DNA of 25,433 nucleotides from Kiritimatiellia bacterium (GTDB taxonomy: Bacteria; Verrucomicrobiota; Kiritimatiellia; RFP12; UBA1067): NCBI GenBank assembly GCA_016296065.1, contig JAEDKA010000054.1:1-25433 (forward strand), given 5' to 3'. Shown here one piece after another: positions 15,172 to 23,029 of the stretch. A program made the translations under genes and the position numbers. A model generated the notes under the pieces. It did not search any database and was not told the origin of the DNA. It was given only the letters and a program-made list of their open reading frames with translations. Within the stretch, counting starts at the first letter, position 1. The number at the start of each line of letters is the position of its first letter.

Positions 15172-16248
15172 TCAGAGTGAGAAATCGGTCTTTGCGTAGT
15201 TCCAGATCTTGAATTCGTCGATGAAGCAGTCGTCTTTAGTGTAATATGGCATTTCATCTTCGCGGTTCGGGAAGAATAGCGTTGACTTTCCGTCTAGGTT
15301 TGTAGGACCTTTCCATTCCGGAGTGAAGGGGACGGTAAGGATGCGCTTTCCGTCAAGCATAACGATTGCAGAATATCGAGTTTCTGGTTCGTTGTCGCTC
15401 TTGATTCCATTGACATCCCAAATAACCGCATAGTGATGCCATCCAGATGGAGGACGCATAAGACTTGAGTCAGAGGAATGAGAGAAGTAGGATCCAGTAA
15501 CCATAGGTCTAAGCCCATCGACGCGGAATGTCAGCCCGGCGCCTCCGCTTCCGTTGTTCGAATTCCAGTCCTGGCTGAATTCGCCATGCTTGCTTAAGGC
15601 GAGAATTTCAAAAAAGCGACTCCCCAGTTTGCTCTGTGGCATGCGAATTTTGCTGACATTGCCCCAGAATTCAATGGCGCCTGCCTCGCCTAGAAACCTT
15701 TCCGGCAAGTTGAACATGCCGCATGAGGTGTGGGCGGGAATTAACAGCGCATTTCCGACAATTCCGGGAACAATATGTCCCCCCTTGAATGTCCCGCTCG
15801 GTCCGATGGCTGGATTTGAGAAGGACGCCTCGTTGTCGAACGTGCAGTGGAAGATGAGGCCGTTGTTGTCTGCGCCGCAGGTAGAATGTCGGGATGCGGA
15901 GAAGGCGAGCGAGCGGACGGTTCTGCGCGGTATTTTGAGTTCGCCGAATATCGTCTTGATTGGGAAGGCGCCGTTCTTGACCTTCATCGCGAACTTGTCG
16001 CCGCCGGTGAGCTCGACTTTTGCGTCTCCGTTCGTACCGGTGAACGTGACGCTATTCACGAGCGACGGGTCGAGCGCAAGCTTCTCCATGAAAACCGTCG
16101 AGCCGACGATGCGCTTGCCGATGAACTCGCCCTTTACGGTGGAGCCGTCCTTTAGGGATGCTGTCGCCGAAATGGTCGCAGGCAGTTTTTCCGCGGCTAA
16201 CGCGCACGAGGCGGCCGCGAAAAGGAAGAATAATAGCTTGTGTTTCAT
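15172..16248 (-). CDS. Secreted LamG-like domain protein, paralogue of its neighbour
   Basis: Exported protein (358 aa) with the same plan as the next gene: signal peptide KHKLLFFLFAAASCALA, N-terminal SLKDGSTVKGEF / VELTGGDKFAM units ending in GELKIPRRTVRSLAFS, then a LamG-like jelly-roll with GLIFHCTFDN, AIEFWGN, WHHYAVIWDVNGI and CFIDEFKIWNYAKTDF. The start at 16248 is chosen because AGAGGA lies eight bases upstream and the signal peptide follows directly; an in-frame ATG two codons earlier is too close to that site, and one at 16347 lies in the promoter. The N-terminal third is GC-rich while the lectin part is markedly lower (sampled lines near 62% against 43-47%), suggesting a mosaic. 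Function unknown; a surface or glycan-binding role is inferred. Confidence 0.75.
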   Translation of the reverse strand: MKHKLLFFLFAAASCALAAEKLPATISATASLKDGSTVKGEFIGKRIVGSTVFMEKLALDPSLVNSVTFTGTNGDAKVELTGGDKFAMKVKNGAFPIKTIFGELKIPRRTVRSLAFSASRHSTCGADNNGLIFHCTFDNEASFSNPAIGPSGTFKGGHIVPGIVGNALLIPAHTSCGMFNLPERFLGEAGAIEFWGNVSKIRMPQSKLGSRFFEILALSKHGEFSQDWNSNNGSGGAGLTFRVDGLRPMVTGSYFSHSSDSSLMRPPSGWHHYAVIWDVNGIKSDNEPETRYSAIVMLDGKRILTVPFTPEWKGPTNLDGKSTLFFPNREDEMPYYTKDDCFIDEFKIWNYAKTDFSL

Positions 16249-16318
16249 ATGCATATCCTCTTTCGTTTTGCACACCTTGCTGGATTTCTGTTTAGTCAAC
16301 CAAGGTTTCAGTTGGGGA

Positions 16319-16347
16319 ATGTTATCATTAATCCCCGCTTCTGTCAA
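16319..16347 (-). promoter_or_regulatory. Promoter for the LamG pair
   Basis: Reading the minus strand, TTGACA (16347-16342), a 17-base spacer and TAACAT (16324-16319), with an extended TGA before the -10. This is among the best consensus matches in the window and leaves a leader of about 60 bases. It is divergent from the argF promoter. Confidence 0.75.
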
Positions 16348-16439
16348 CCGCAGACAGGGTGGAGTGCCCGGCGCTTTGCCAGAGTGAACGCAATTTCAGA
16401 TTTTGTTTGGTTGGTCAAAGGGGACATAAATATCTCGGT

Positions 16440-16461
16440 GCACCCTGCCTAAACGGGGTGC
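16440..16461. promoter_or_regulatory. Short inverted repeat upstream of the argF -10 box
   Basis: GCACCC at 16440-16445 and GGGTGC at 16456-16461 form a six-base-pair inverted repeat with a 10-base loop. It ends eight bases before the extended -10 of argF, where an operator could sit. It does not look like an ArgR box. Confidence 0.3.
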
Positions 16462-16468
16462 CTAAATA

Positions 16469-16477
16469 TGATATAAT
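16469..16477 (+). promoter_or_regulatory. Extended -10 promoter for argF
   Basis: TGATATAAT at 16469-16477 gives an extended -10 with no good -35; transcription would begin near 16484, about 26 bases before the gene. Confidence 0.6.
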
Positions 16478-16509
16478 ATCCGACATAGGTACAAAAAACG
16501 AATGGAGAG

Positions 16510-17526
16510 ATGAAGCAAATGCTTACCTGGATGGACAGTCTCAAGGGGCGCTCGATGATGCGCCTAGCGTCGTTCACAGACGAGGAAATGGTGAATCTCA
16601 TCGACCTTTCCGCCCAGCTCAAGGCGCGTCGCGCCGCCGGCGTGAGGGGAGACCTCCTGCACCGCAAGAACATCGCGCTCATTTTCGAGAAAAGTTCCAC
16701 GCGCACGCGCAACTCCACGTTGATCGCCGTGCGCGACGAAGGCGGGAACGGCGAGTACCTCACGCGTCCCGACATCCACTTCGGCAAGAAGGAGTCCGTC
16801 AAGGACACCGCGCGCGTCCTTGGCCGCATCTATGACGGAATCCTCTTCCGCGGCTTCAGGCAGGCGGACTGCGAGGCGCTCGCGAAGTACTCGGGCGTGC
16901 CGGTGTGGAACGGCCTCACGGACGACTACCATCCGACGCAGATATTCGCGGACCTCCTCACCGTTCGCGAGAACTTCGGGACGCTCGACGCGAACACGAC
17001 GGTCGCCTACGTGGGCGACGGACGCAACAACGTCGCCAACTCCCTTATGATGGGCTGCGCAAAGTGCGGCGTCAGGTACGTCTGCTGCTGCCCGAAGGAG
17101 CTCAGGCCCGACGAGGCAGTGCTGGCTGAGGCGGAAGAGGTCGCGAAGCGCAACGGCGTCGACATCCGCGTCTTCGAGAACCCGACGGAGGGCGTGAAGG
17201 GCGCGAACGTCCTCTATACCGACGTCTGGGTGTCGATGGGCGAGGAGGCCAAGACGGCCGAGCGCATCAAGATGCTGCGCCCGTACCAGATCAACATGGA
17301 CCTTATGCGTGCGACCGGCAACATCGACGGGAAACTCATGTTCCTCCACTGCCTGCCCGCGTTCCACGACTTCGAGACCGAGGTCACGAAGGACTGCGGC
17401 GCGCTCGAGGTCACCGACGAGGTGTTCGAGTCCAAGTACTCCAAGGTGTTCGACGAGTCCGAGAACCGCATGCACACGATCAAGGCGCTGCTAGTTTCCG
17501 CCCTCTGCGACCGCGAGTCGATCTGA
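16510..17526 (+). CDS. argF: Ornithine carbamoyltransferase
   Basis: Makes citrulline from ornithine and carbamoyl phosphate, a late step of arginine synthesis (338 aa, normal length). The carbamoyl-phosphate loop STRTR is at 63-67, followed by KKESVKDTARVLGR, FRGF, the HPTQ motif in DDYHPTQIFADLL, and HCLPAF starting at H280 (ornithine-domain cysteine motif). The last part, ENRMHTIKALL, matches the family end. GGAG at 16504-16507 is only two bases from the ATG at 16510; the in-frame ATG at 16519 (MLTWMDSLKG) has better spacing and may be the true start. No other arginine gene is adjacent. An anabolic role is assumed; a catabolic OTC cannot be excluded from sequence alone. Confidence 0.95.
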   Translation: MKQMLTWMDSLKGRSMMRLASFTDEEMVNLIDLSAQLKARRAAGVRGDLLHRKNIALIFEKSSTRTRNSTLIAVRDEGGNGEYLTRPDIHFGKKESVKDTARVLGRIYDGILFRGFRQADCEALAKYSGVPVWNGLTDDYHPTQIFADLLTVRENFGTLDANTTVAYVGDGRNNVANSLMMGCAKCGVRYVCCCPKELRPDEAVLAEAEEVAKRNGVDIRVFENPTEGVKGANVLYTDVWVSMGEEAKTAERIKMLRPYQINMDLMRATGNIDGKLMFLHCLPAFHDFETEVTKDCGALEVTDEVFESKYSKVFDESENRMHTIKALLVSALCDRESI

Positions 17527-17543
17527 CCGTGGAGACGTGATAA

Positions 17544-17579
17544 ATGAGCGAGTTCGCGATGGAAGGAGTGATTAAATGA
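17544..17579 (+). CDS. Possible 11-codon leader peptide overlapping cstA
   Basis: A small ORF, ATG at 17544 to TGA at 17577-17579, encodes MSEFAMEGVIK. It has GGAG at 17531-17534 as its own ribosome site and its stop overlaps the cstA start as ATGA. The cstA ribosome site AAGGAG lies inside it. It may couple cstA translation to its own or may be chance. Confidence 0.3.
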   Translation: MSEFAMEGVIK

Positions 17580-19051
17580 GCTGGTTGATCGGCGGCATCG
17601 TCTTTCTTGTTCTCGGCTACTTCACCTACGGACGCTTCGTCGAGCGGCTCATCCCGCCGGACGACCGCAAGACGCCCTGCGTCGCACATCCCGACGGGGT
17701 GGACTACGTTCCGCTGCCGAAGTGGAAGAACATGCTCATCCAGCTCCTGAATATCGCGGGCGTCGGTCCGGTCATCGGTGTCATCGCCGGCATCAAGTTC
17801 GGCAAGGTGGCGCTGCTCATCATTCCCGTCGGCTGCGTCCTCCTCGGGGCGGTGCACGACTTCTTCGCGGGGATGATCTCGATACGGATGGACGGAGCCA
17901 ACCTGCCCAAGATTGTCCGAGAACTGCTGGGACGCAGGTACGCGGCGGCGTTCTCGTGGATGACGATTCTTCTTCTGCTGCTCGTCGTCGCGGTCTTCAT
18001 CAACGTGCCGGCGAACCTCATCGACTCGCAGTGGCTGCCGAACGCCAACTGTTTCTGGCTCATCGTCGGCGTGATCTTCGCGTACTACATTGCGGCGACG
18101 CTCTTTCCTGTGGATGCGATCATCGGCCGGGTGTACCCGATATTCGGGGCGCTGCTGATGGTCGGGTCCGTCGCCGTCTTCGCAGCGGTGGTTTGGGCGG
18201 CGATCGGCAACCCCGCCTTGCTTGAGGAGGGTGCGGAGTTCGTCAAGTACAAGACCGAGGTCTTCAACGCGGGCGGACGGAGCCCGATCTTCCCGCTCCT
18301 TTTCGTGACAATCGCGTGCGGCATCATTTCCGGATTCCACGGCACGCAGAGTCCGATTGTCGCGCGGACGATCAAGTCAGAGCGCGAGGCGCGCGTCACC
18401 TTCTACGGGATGATGATCGCCGAGGGCGTGATCGCCATGATCTGGGCGAGCGCGGCACTGGCGCTCTACAACCTCCAGCCCGCGAGCCTCGCGAAGCCGC
18501 CGGCGGTTGTGCTGGGCGAGATCGCGAGCCGGTTCCTCGGTCCCTGGATGGGCGGCGTCGCTGTCTTCGCAATCGTGGTGCTGGCGGTCACCTCCGGCGA
18601 CACGGCGCTTCGGAGCGCCCGCCTGTCGCTGAGCGAGATGGCGGGCATCGGACAGGTCAAGCTTGCTCCGCGGATTTTGACATCGCTCCCGCTCATCGTC
18701 ATCGTCGTCTGCTTCCTGTGGTGGTCCAATCTTTCCGCGAAGAGCTTCGGGCACCTCTGGAACTACTTCGCCTGGGGAAACCAGGTGCTGTCGGCGACGA
18801 CGCTGATGGCTGCGAGCGTGTGGTTGTTCCGGCTCGGTCGCGGATGGTGGACGCTGGTGACGCTGCTGCCGGGCGTGTTCATGACCACGGTCGTCGCCTC
18901 GTTCATACTGTGGACCTCGTCGGACAAGGGGCAGCCGTGGGGACTGGTGCCTGGCGGGCTTCCGCTCGCGATCGCCATCCTGCTCGGCGCGGTGGTCGCC
19001 GTCGTATTCGCGGTCTGGGTGTGGTTCCGCGGACAGTCCCGCGGACGGTAG
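17576..19051 (+). CDS. cstA: Carbon starvation CstA-family transporter
   Basis: Inner-membrane transporter (491 aa) of the CstA/YjiY (BtsT) family, whose characterised members take up peptides or pyruvate. Around a dozen hydrophobic segments are visible. Family landmarks include GVGPVIGVIAGIKFG (about 61-75), GAVHDFFAGMISIRMDG, CGIISGFHGTQSPIVART and AVTSGDTALRSARL. It is shorter than the about 700-aa E. coli CstA and agrees with the compact version common in anaerobes. AAGGAG at 17563-17568 precedes the ATG. It lies 49 bases after argF on the same strand and may share its transcript. No sensor kinase/regulator pair is adjacent. The substrate cannot be read from the sequence. Confidence 0.9.
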   Translation: MSWLIGGIVFLVLGYFTYGRFVERLIPPDDRKTPCVAHPDGVDYVPLPKWKNMLIQLLNIAGVGPVIGVIAGIKFGKVALLIIPVGCVLLGAVHDFFAGMISIRMDGANLPKIVRELLGRRYAAAFSWMTILLLLLVVAVFINVPANLIDSQWLPNANCFWLIVGVIFAYYIAATLFPVDAIIGRVYPIFGALLMVGSVAVFAAVVWAAIGNPALLEEGAEFVKYKTEVFNAGGRSPIFPLLFVTIACGIISGFHGTQSPIVARTIKSEREARVTFYGMMIAEGVIAMIWASAALALYNLQPASLAKPPAVVLGEIASRFLGPWMGGVAVFAIVVLAVTSGDTALRSARLSLSEMAGIGQVKLAPRILTSLPLIVIVVCFLWWSNLSAKSFGHLWNYFAWGNQVLSATTLMAASVWLFRLGRGWWTLVTLLPGVFMTTVVASFILWTSSDKGQPWGLVPGGLPLAIAILLGAVVAVVFAVWVWFRGQSRGR

Positions 19052-19068
19052 TGGCGCCGTTCGTGCTG

Positions 19069-19080
19069 TTTTGGTATAAT
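19069..19080 (+). promoter_or_regulatory. TTTTGGTATAAT promoter for the saccharopine dehydrogenase-like gene
   Basis: The same 12-mer as before infC and nadB, with no recognisable -35 at the usual distance (TGGCGC instead). Transcription would begin near 19087, giving a leader of about 47 bases to the ATG at 19134. Confidence 0.65.
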
Positions 19081-19133
19081 CTGCAAAAATGACGGCGGAA
19101 TTTGGTTTAATCGACGAAAAGGAAAAAACTGTG

Positions 19134-20414
19134 ATGAAGAAAGTCCTGCTTATCGGTGCCGGCGGAGTAGCCGGCGTGGCGGCCGCGAAGATGGCCCGCA
19201 ACCCTGACGTCTTTGGCGAGCTCCTCATCGCCTCGCGCACGAAGTCGCGCTGCGATGCGATAAAGGCGGACATCGAGTCTCGTCCGTGGTTTGCGGAAAA
19301 GGGCGTCACGACGAAGATCACGACGGCGCAGATCGATGCGATGGACACTCCGCGTCTCGTCGCGCTGATCCGCGAGTTCAAGCCGGACCTCGTGATGAAC
19401 ATTGCGCTTCCGTACCAGGACCTCGCGATCATGGACGCATGCCTTGAGGCGGGCGTGAGCTATCTCGACACCGCGAACTACGAGCCGCCGGACGAGGCGC
19501 ACTTCGAGTACTCCTGGCAGTGGGCCTACCGCGAGAGGTTCGAGAAGGCAGGGCTTACCGCGATTCTTGGCTGCGGATTCGACCCCGGCGTCACGCAGGT
19601 GTTCTCCGCCTACGCCCAGAAGCACTACTTCGACACGATCGAGACGCTGGACATCCTCGACTGCAACGGAGGCGACCACGGCTATCCGTTCGCGACGAAC
19701 TTCAATCCCGAGATCAACATACGCGAAGTCGCCGCGAAAGGCTCGTACTGGGTTGCCGACCCGAAGGACGACAAGCCCGAAGTTCCGGTCGAGAACAAGA
19801 AGGCGTTCGACAAGGGGTACTGGGTCGAGACGGCGCCGATGGCGATAAAGCGCGAGTACGACTTTGCGCAGGTCGGGAAGAAGGACATGTACCTTCTCCA
19901 CCACGAGGAGCTGGAGTCGCTCGGCTGCAACCTCAAGGGCATCAAGCGCATCCGCTTCTTCATGACGTTCGGACAGAGCTACCTTACGCACCTGAAGTGC
20001 CTCGAGAACGTGGGGCTCACGCGCATCGACCCGATCGACTTCAAGGGGCAGAAGATCGTCCCGATCGAGTTCCTCAAGGCGCTATTGCCCGATCCCGCGA
20101 CGCTCGGCCCCAGGACTAAGGGCAAGACGAACATCGGCTGCATTTTCCACGGAATGAAGGACGGGAAGCCGGTGGACTACTACGTCTACAATGTCTGCGA
20201 CCACCAGGAGTGCTACGCCGAAGTCGGCTCGCAGGCCATAAGCTACACGACCGGAGTCCCCGCGATGATCGGCGCGAAGATGTTCCTCGAGGGCAAGTGG
20301 ACGACGAAGGGCGTCCATACGTGCGAGGAGTTCGACCCAGATCCGTTCATGGCGGAGCTCAACAAGCAGGGCCTTCCCTGGAACGAGGATTTCAATCCCG
20401 TGAAAGTTCCGTGA
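19134..20414 (+). CDS. Saccharopine dehydrogenase-family protein, probable carboxynorspermidine synthase
   Basis: NAD(P)-dependent reductase (426 aa). It most resembles carboxynorspermidine/carboxyspermidine dehydrogenase, which condenses aspartate semialdehyde with a diamine in the alternative polyamine route. A Rossmann motif LLIGAGGVAGVAAAK lies at the N-terminus and IASRTKSRCDAI follows. The stretch LDILDCNGGDHGYPFATNF and NPEINIREV is what I associate with that subfamily rather than with lysine-pathway saccharopine dehydrogenases. The start at 19134 puts the Rossmann strand at residue 3 and follows AAGGA; an in-frame ATG at 19089 would lie at the predicted transcription start and adds an odd 15-residue tail. 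The matching decarboxylase (nspC) is not in the window, so the pathway is inferred. Confidence 0.85.
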   Translation: MKKVLLIGAGGVAGVAAAKMARNPDVFGELLIASRTKSRCDAIKADIESRPWFAEKGVTTKITTAQIDAMDTPRLVALIREFKPDLVMNIALPYQDLAIMDACLEAGVSYLDTANYEPPDEAHFEYSWQWAYRERFEKAGLTAILGCGFDPGVTQVFSAYAQKHYFDTIETLDILDCNGGDHGYPFATNFNPEINIREVAAKGSYWVADPKDDKPEVPVENKKAFDKGYWVETAPMAIKREYDFAQVGKKDMYLLHHEELESLGCNLKGIKRIRFFMTFGQSYLTHLKCLENVGLTRIDPIDFKGQKIVPIEFLKALLPDPATLGPRTKGKTNIGCIFHGMKDGKPVDYYVYNVCDHQECYAEVGSQAISYTTGVPAMIGAKMFLEGKWTTKGVHTCEEFDPDPFMAELNKQGLPWNEDFNPVKVP

Positions 20415-20418
20415 TTCC

Positions 20419-22944
20419 GTGAAGGCAAAGTCCGGAATCACCAGGGAGGAGCTTATCGCGTGGGGCGGTCCCGACGTATTCAACCAGGCGCTGGCAATCG
20501 TCAACGCGGGCGATGTCACGGAGTACGAATACGACGACGACAAGCTTGAGGTTCGGGGGAAGATTGCGCAGCCGAGCGGATGGGAGATGCCTCTCTCGTT
20601 CGTGCTGAAGCCGGGCGGGCGCATCGAGTCGCACTGTCCGTGCGACACGAACCGCCGCTACGGCATGGTGTGCCCCCATGTCGTCGCGGTCGGGCTCGCG
20701 GTGAACATTTCGGAGATGGACGACGAGGAGGAGCCGCCGCCGCGCGGCGCCGAGCCTTCGCAAGACGAAGATGAGCCCGCCGAGGAGGACTTCATCGAAG
20801 TCGAGGCGAGGCCGAAGTTCACTGCGTTCGTCCTCGGCTCTCGTGCGTCGCTTTCCATCGAGATCGACGCGCATTACGGCGAGATAGAGTTTCCCGCGTG
20901 CTCGGTGCAGAGTCCGACGACGGTGCGCCTGCCAGATCCGGACGATCCGCTCGTCAGGCGCGTCAGGTCCATGAAGGCGGAGCGCGCCGCCGTCGCGGCC
21001 GTCGAGAAGTGGGGCTTCGAGCAGGGCTACAGGGAAGGGGACATGCGCCTCTATCTCGTAGATCCGCAGAAGGTGCTCGACTTCCTCGGCGCGGGGCTTC
21101 CTGCGCTGAGGCGGCGCGGATGGCGCGTGGACCTTGCGGACAAGCTGATGGAGCTTACGGACTCCATGCCGTCTGTCGTGCCCGTGGTGACGGTGCGCGA
21201 CGCGCCTGGAGGCGCGTTCGACGTCTCGTACAAGTTCGACGCGATGGGACGGGACGTCTCGCCCGTCGAGATACAGGCGGCTCTCAACAGGGGCGACGGA
21301 TACATCATGAAGGACGGAGAGGTCGTCCTTCTGGACAACACCGCGATTGAGGCGATGCATGCGGTCTTCCGCGACTGCGCGACGTCGCAGAACGGCGCGC
21401 CGGCGGGGTGGTTCCGCGTCTCCGCGGTGCACGCCCCGTACGTCAAGGCGTCGCTCGACCTCCTCGACAGCGTCGATCTGGACGACATGGAGGCGCGGAA
21501 CTGGCGCGCGACTGCGGCGGTGCGCAACCGCGAGGGGAACGCGAAGTTCGAGCCCGTGGACCTGGGTCCGCTGGAGAACGTCCTGCGTCCCTACCAGAAG
21601 CAGGGCGTCTACTGGATGAGCTTTCTTGAGAGGTCGGGGCTTGGCGGACTCCTCGCAGACGAAATGGGTCTCGGCAAGACGCTTCAGACGCTTACGTGGC
21701 TTTCGCTTGACCGGAAGATGGCGGATGGCGAGCGGGGAACGGCTCTGATCGTGTGCCCGACTTCGCTTGTGCGCAACTGGGAGGCGGAGGCTAAGAAGTT
21801 CACGCCGTGGCTGAAGGTGCTTGTCGTGTCTGGACCTGATCGAGCGGACGCGTTTGCGTCGATTCCGAAGACCGACGTCGTGGTGACGTCCTATGCGCTT
21901 CTTCAGCGCGACTTCGAGGATGCGTACTACGGACGCCGCTTCTCGGCCGTCGTGCTGGACGAGGCGCAGCACATAAAGAACCGCCAGACGAAGAACGCGA
22001 AGGCAGTGAAGATGCTGGACGCCGAGCGGCGGCTCGTCCTCACAGGCACGCCGGTCGAGAACTCCGTGGCGGACGTATGGTCAATATTCGACTTCCTGAT
22101 GCCGGACTATCTCGGCGACTACGAGACCTTCAAGTGCGGATACGAGGATCCGATAGCGGAAGGCGGCTCGGCTGGCGAGGAGGCGCAGGCAAGGCTCAAG
22201 AGAAAGCTTCATCCGTTCATCCTCAGGAGGCTCAAGAAGTCCGTCGCGAAGGATCTCCCGGACAAGATCGTTAAGGTCTCGTACTGTCCGATGGACGAAG
22301 ACGCGCAGCGCGAGTACAACGAGGCGCTCGCGAAGACGCGCCGACTCGCCGGGGACATGATCCGATCGAAGGGCCTTGCGAAGTCCAAGTTCGAGATCCT
22401 CGCAATGCTCATGAAGCTCAGGCAGATCGCGTCGCGCGCGAAGCTGGAGGCGTTTCTCGAGCAGCTCGAGAGCGCGATAGAGGGCGGACACAAGATACTC
22501 GTCTTCTCGCAGTTCGTGAAGATGCTCAAGGCGATTTCGGGCGAGCTTGAGAAGCGGGGCGTGCCGTTCTGCTACCTCGACGGCTCCACGAAAGACCGCC
22601 TCGGGGAGTGCAACAGGTTCAACCGCACGCCGGAGATACCGGTGTTCCTCATTTCGCTCATGGCCGGCGGGACGGGGCTCAACCTCACGGGTGCGGACAT
22701 GGTGATCCACTACGATCCGTGGTGGAACCCGGCCGTGGAGGACCAGGCGACGGACCGTGCGCACCGCATCGGACAGAAGAAGACGGTCTACGTCATGAAG
22801 ATGATCGCGTCCGGCTCGATCGAGGAGAAGGTCCTTGCGCTGCAGCGCAGGAAGCAGGCCGTGATTGCCGCAACGGTCTCCACGACGGACCAGGCCGTCA
22901 TGGAGAAGCTGACGGCCGAAGACCTCGCGTCCCTTCTTTCGTGA
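20419..22944 (+). CDS. SWIM zinc-finger SNF2-family helicase
   Basis: Swi2/Snf2 ATPase (841 aa) that would translocate on double-stranded DNA and remodel protein-DNA complexes or RNA polymerase. A SWIM zinc finger C73-x-C75-x9-C85-x-H87 lies at the N-terminus. An acidic linker (about 103-125) and an undefined middle region follow. Then come the helicase motifs: DEMGLGKT at 414-421 (I), DEAQH from 514 (II), LTGTPVEN (III), SLMAGGTGLNLTGAD (V) and DQATDRAHRIGQ at 775-786 (VI). The order matches bacterial SNF2 proteins with an N-terminal SWIM finger. The start is GTG, four bases after the previous stop, and the ribosome site is weak. No methylase or nuclease is adjacent, so a defence role (as in DISARM-like systems) is not supported. 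Confidence 0.93.
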   Translation: MKAKSGITREELIAWGGPDVFNQALAIVNAGDVTEYEYDDDKLEVRGKIAQPSGWEMPLSFVLKPGGRIESHCPCDTNRRYGMVCPHVVAVGLAVNISEMDDEEEPPPRGAEPSQDEDEPAEEDFIEVEARPKFTAFVLGSRASLSIEIDAHYGEIEFPACSVQSPTTVRLPDPDDPLVRRVRSMKAERAAVAAVEKWGFEQGYREGDMRLYLVDPQKVLDFLGAGLPALRRRGWRVDLADKLMELTDSMPSVVPVVTVRDAPGGAFDVSYKFDAMGRDVSPVEIQAALNRGDGYIMKDGEVVLLDNTAIEAMHAVFRDCATSQNGAPAGWFRVSAVHAPYVKASLDLLDSVDLDDMEARNWRATAAVRNREGNAKFEPVDLGPLENVLRPYQKQGVYWMSFLERSGLGGLLADEMGLGKTLQTLTWLSLDRKMADGERGTALIVCPTSLVRNWEAEAKKFTPWLKVLVVSGPDRADAFASIPKTDVVVTSYALLQRDFEDAYYGRRFSAVVLDEAQHIKNRQTKNAKAVKMLDAERRLVLTGTPVENSVADVWSIFDFLMPDYLGDYETFKCGYEDPIAEGGSAGEEAQARLKRKLHPFILRRLKKSVAKDLPDKIVKVSYCPMDEDAQREYNEALAKTRRLAGDMIRSKGLAKSKFEILAMLMKLRQIASRAKLEAFLEQLESAIEGGHKILVFSQFVKMLKAISGELEKRGVPFCYLDGSTKDRLGECNRFNRTPEIPVFLISLMAGGTGLNLTGADMVIHYDPWWNPAVEDQATDRAHRIGQKKTVYVMKMIASGSIEEKVLALQRRKQAVIAATVSTTDQAVMEKLTAEDLASLLS

Positions 22945-22954
22945 CCTCTAGCCA

Positions 22955-22983
22955 TTGACATTCATCACCTAATTGGTTAGAAT
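22955..22983 (+). promoter_or_regulatory. Promoter for the TPR/lectin-like protein gene
   Basis: TTGACA at 22955-22960, a 17-base spacer and TAGAAT at 22978-22983: a near-perfect sigma-70 match ten bases after the helicase stop. The leader is about 40 bases to ATG 23030. Confidence 0.8.
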
Positions 22984-23029
22984 ATTTGGCAATAATTTCG
23001 GCTCGTTGTGGGCTGGAACGTCCGTAGTC

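Noticed and set aside
19031..19040. GGACAGTCCC inside the end of cstA, like the scar palindrome
   Set aside because: Only the 10-base core matches, flanks differ (CCGCGG on both sides) and it lies in an arginine/glycine-rich C-terminal coding stretch, so chance is plausible. Not counted as a repeat copy.
20419..22944. SNF2 helicase as part of a phage defence system
   Set aside because: No methyltransferase, nuclease, PLD or DUF1998-type partner is nearby, and the neighbours are metabolic or surface genes.
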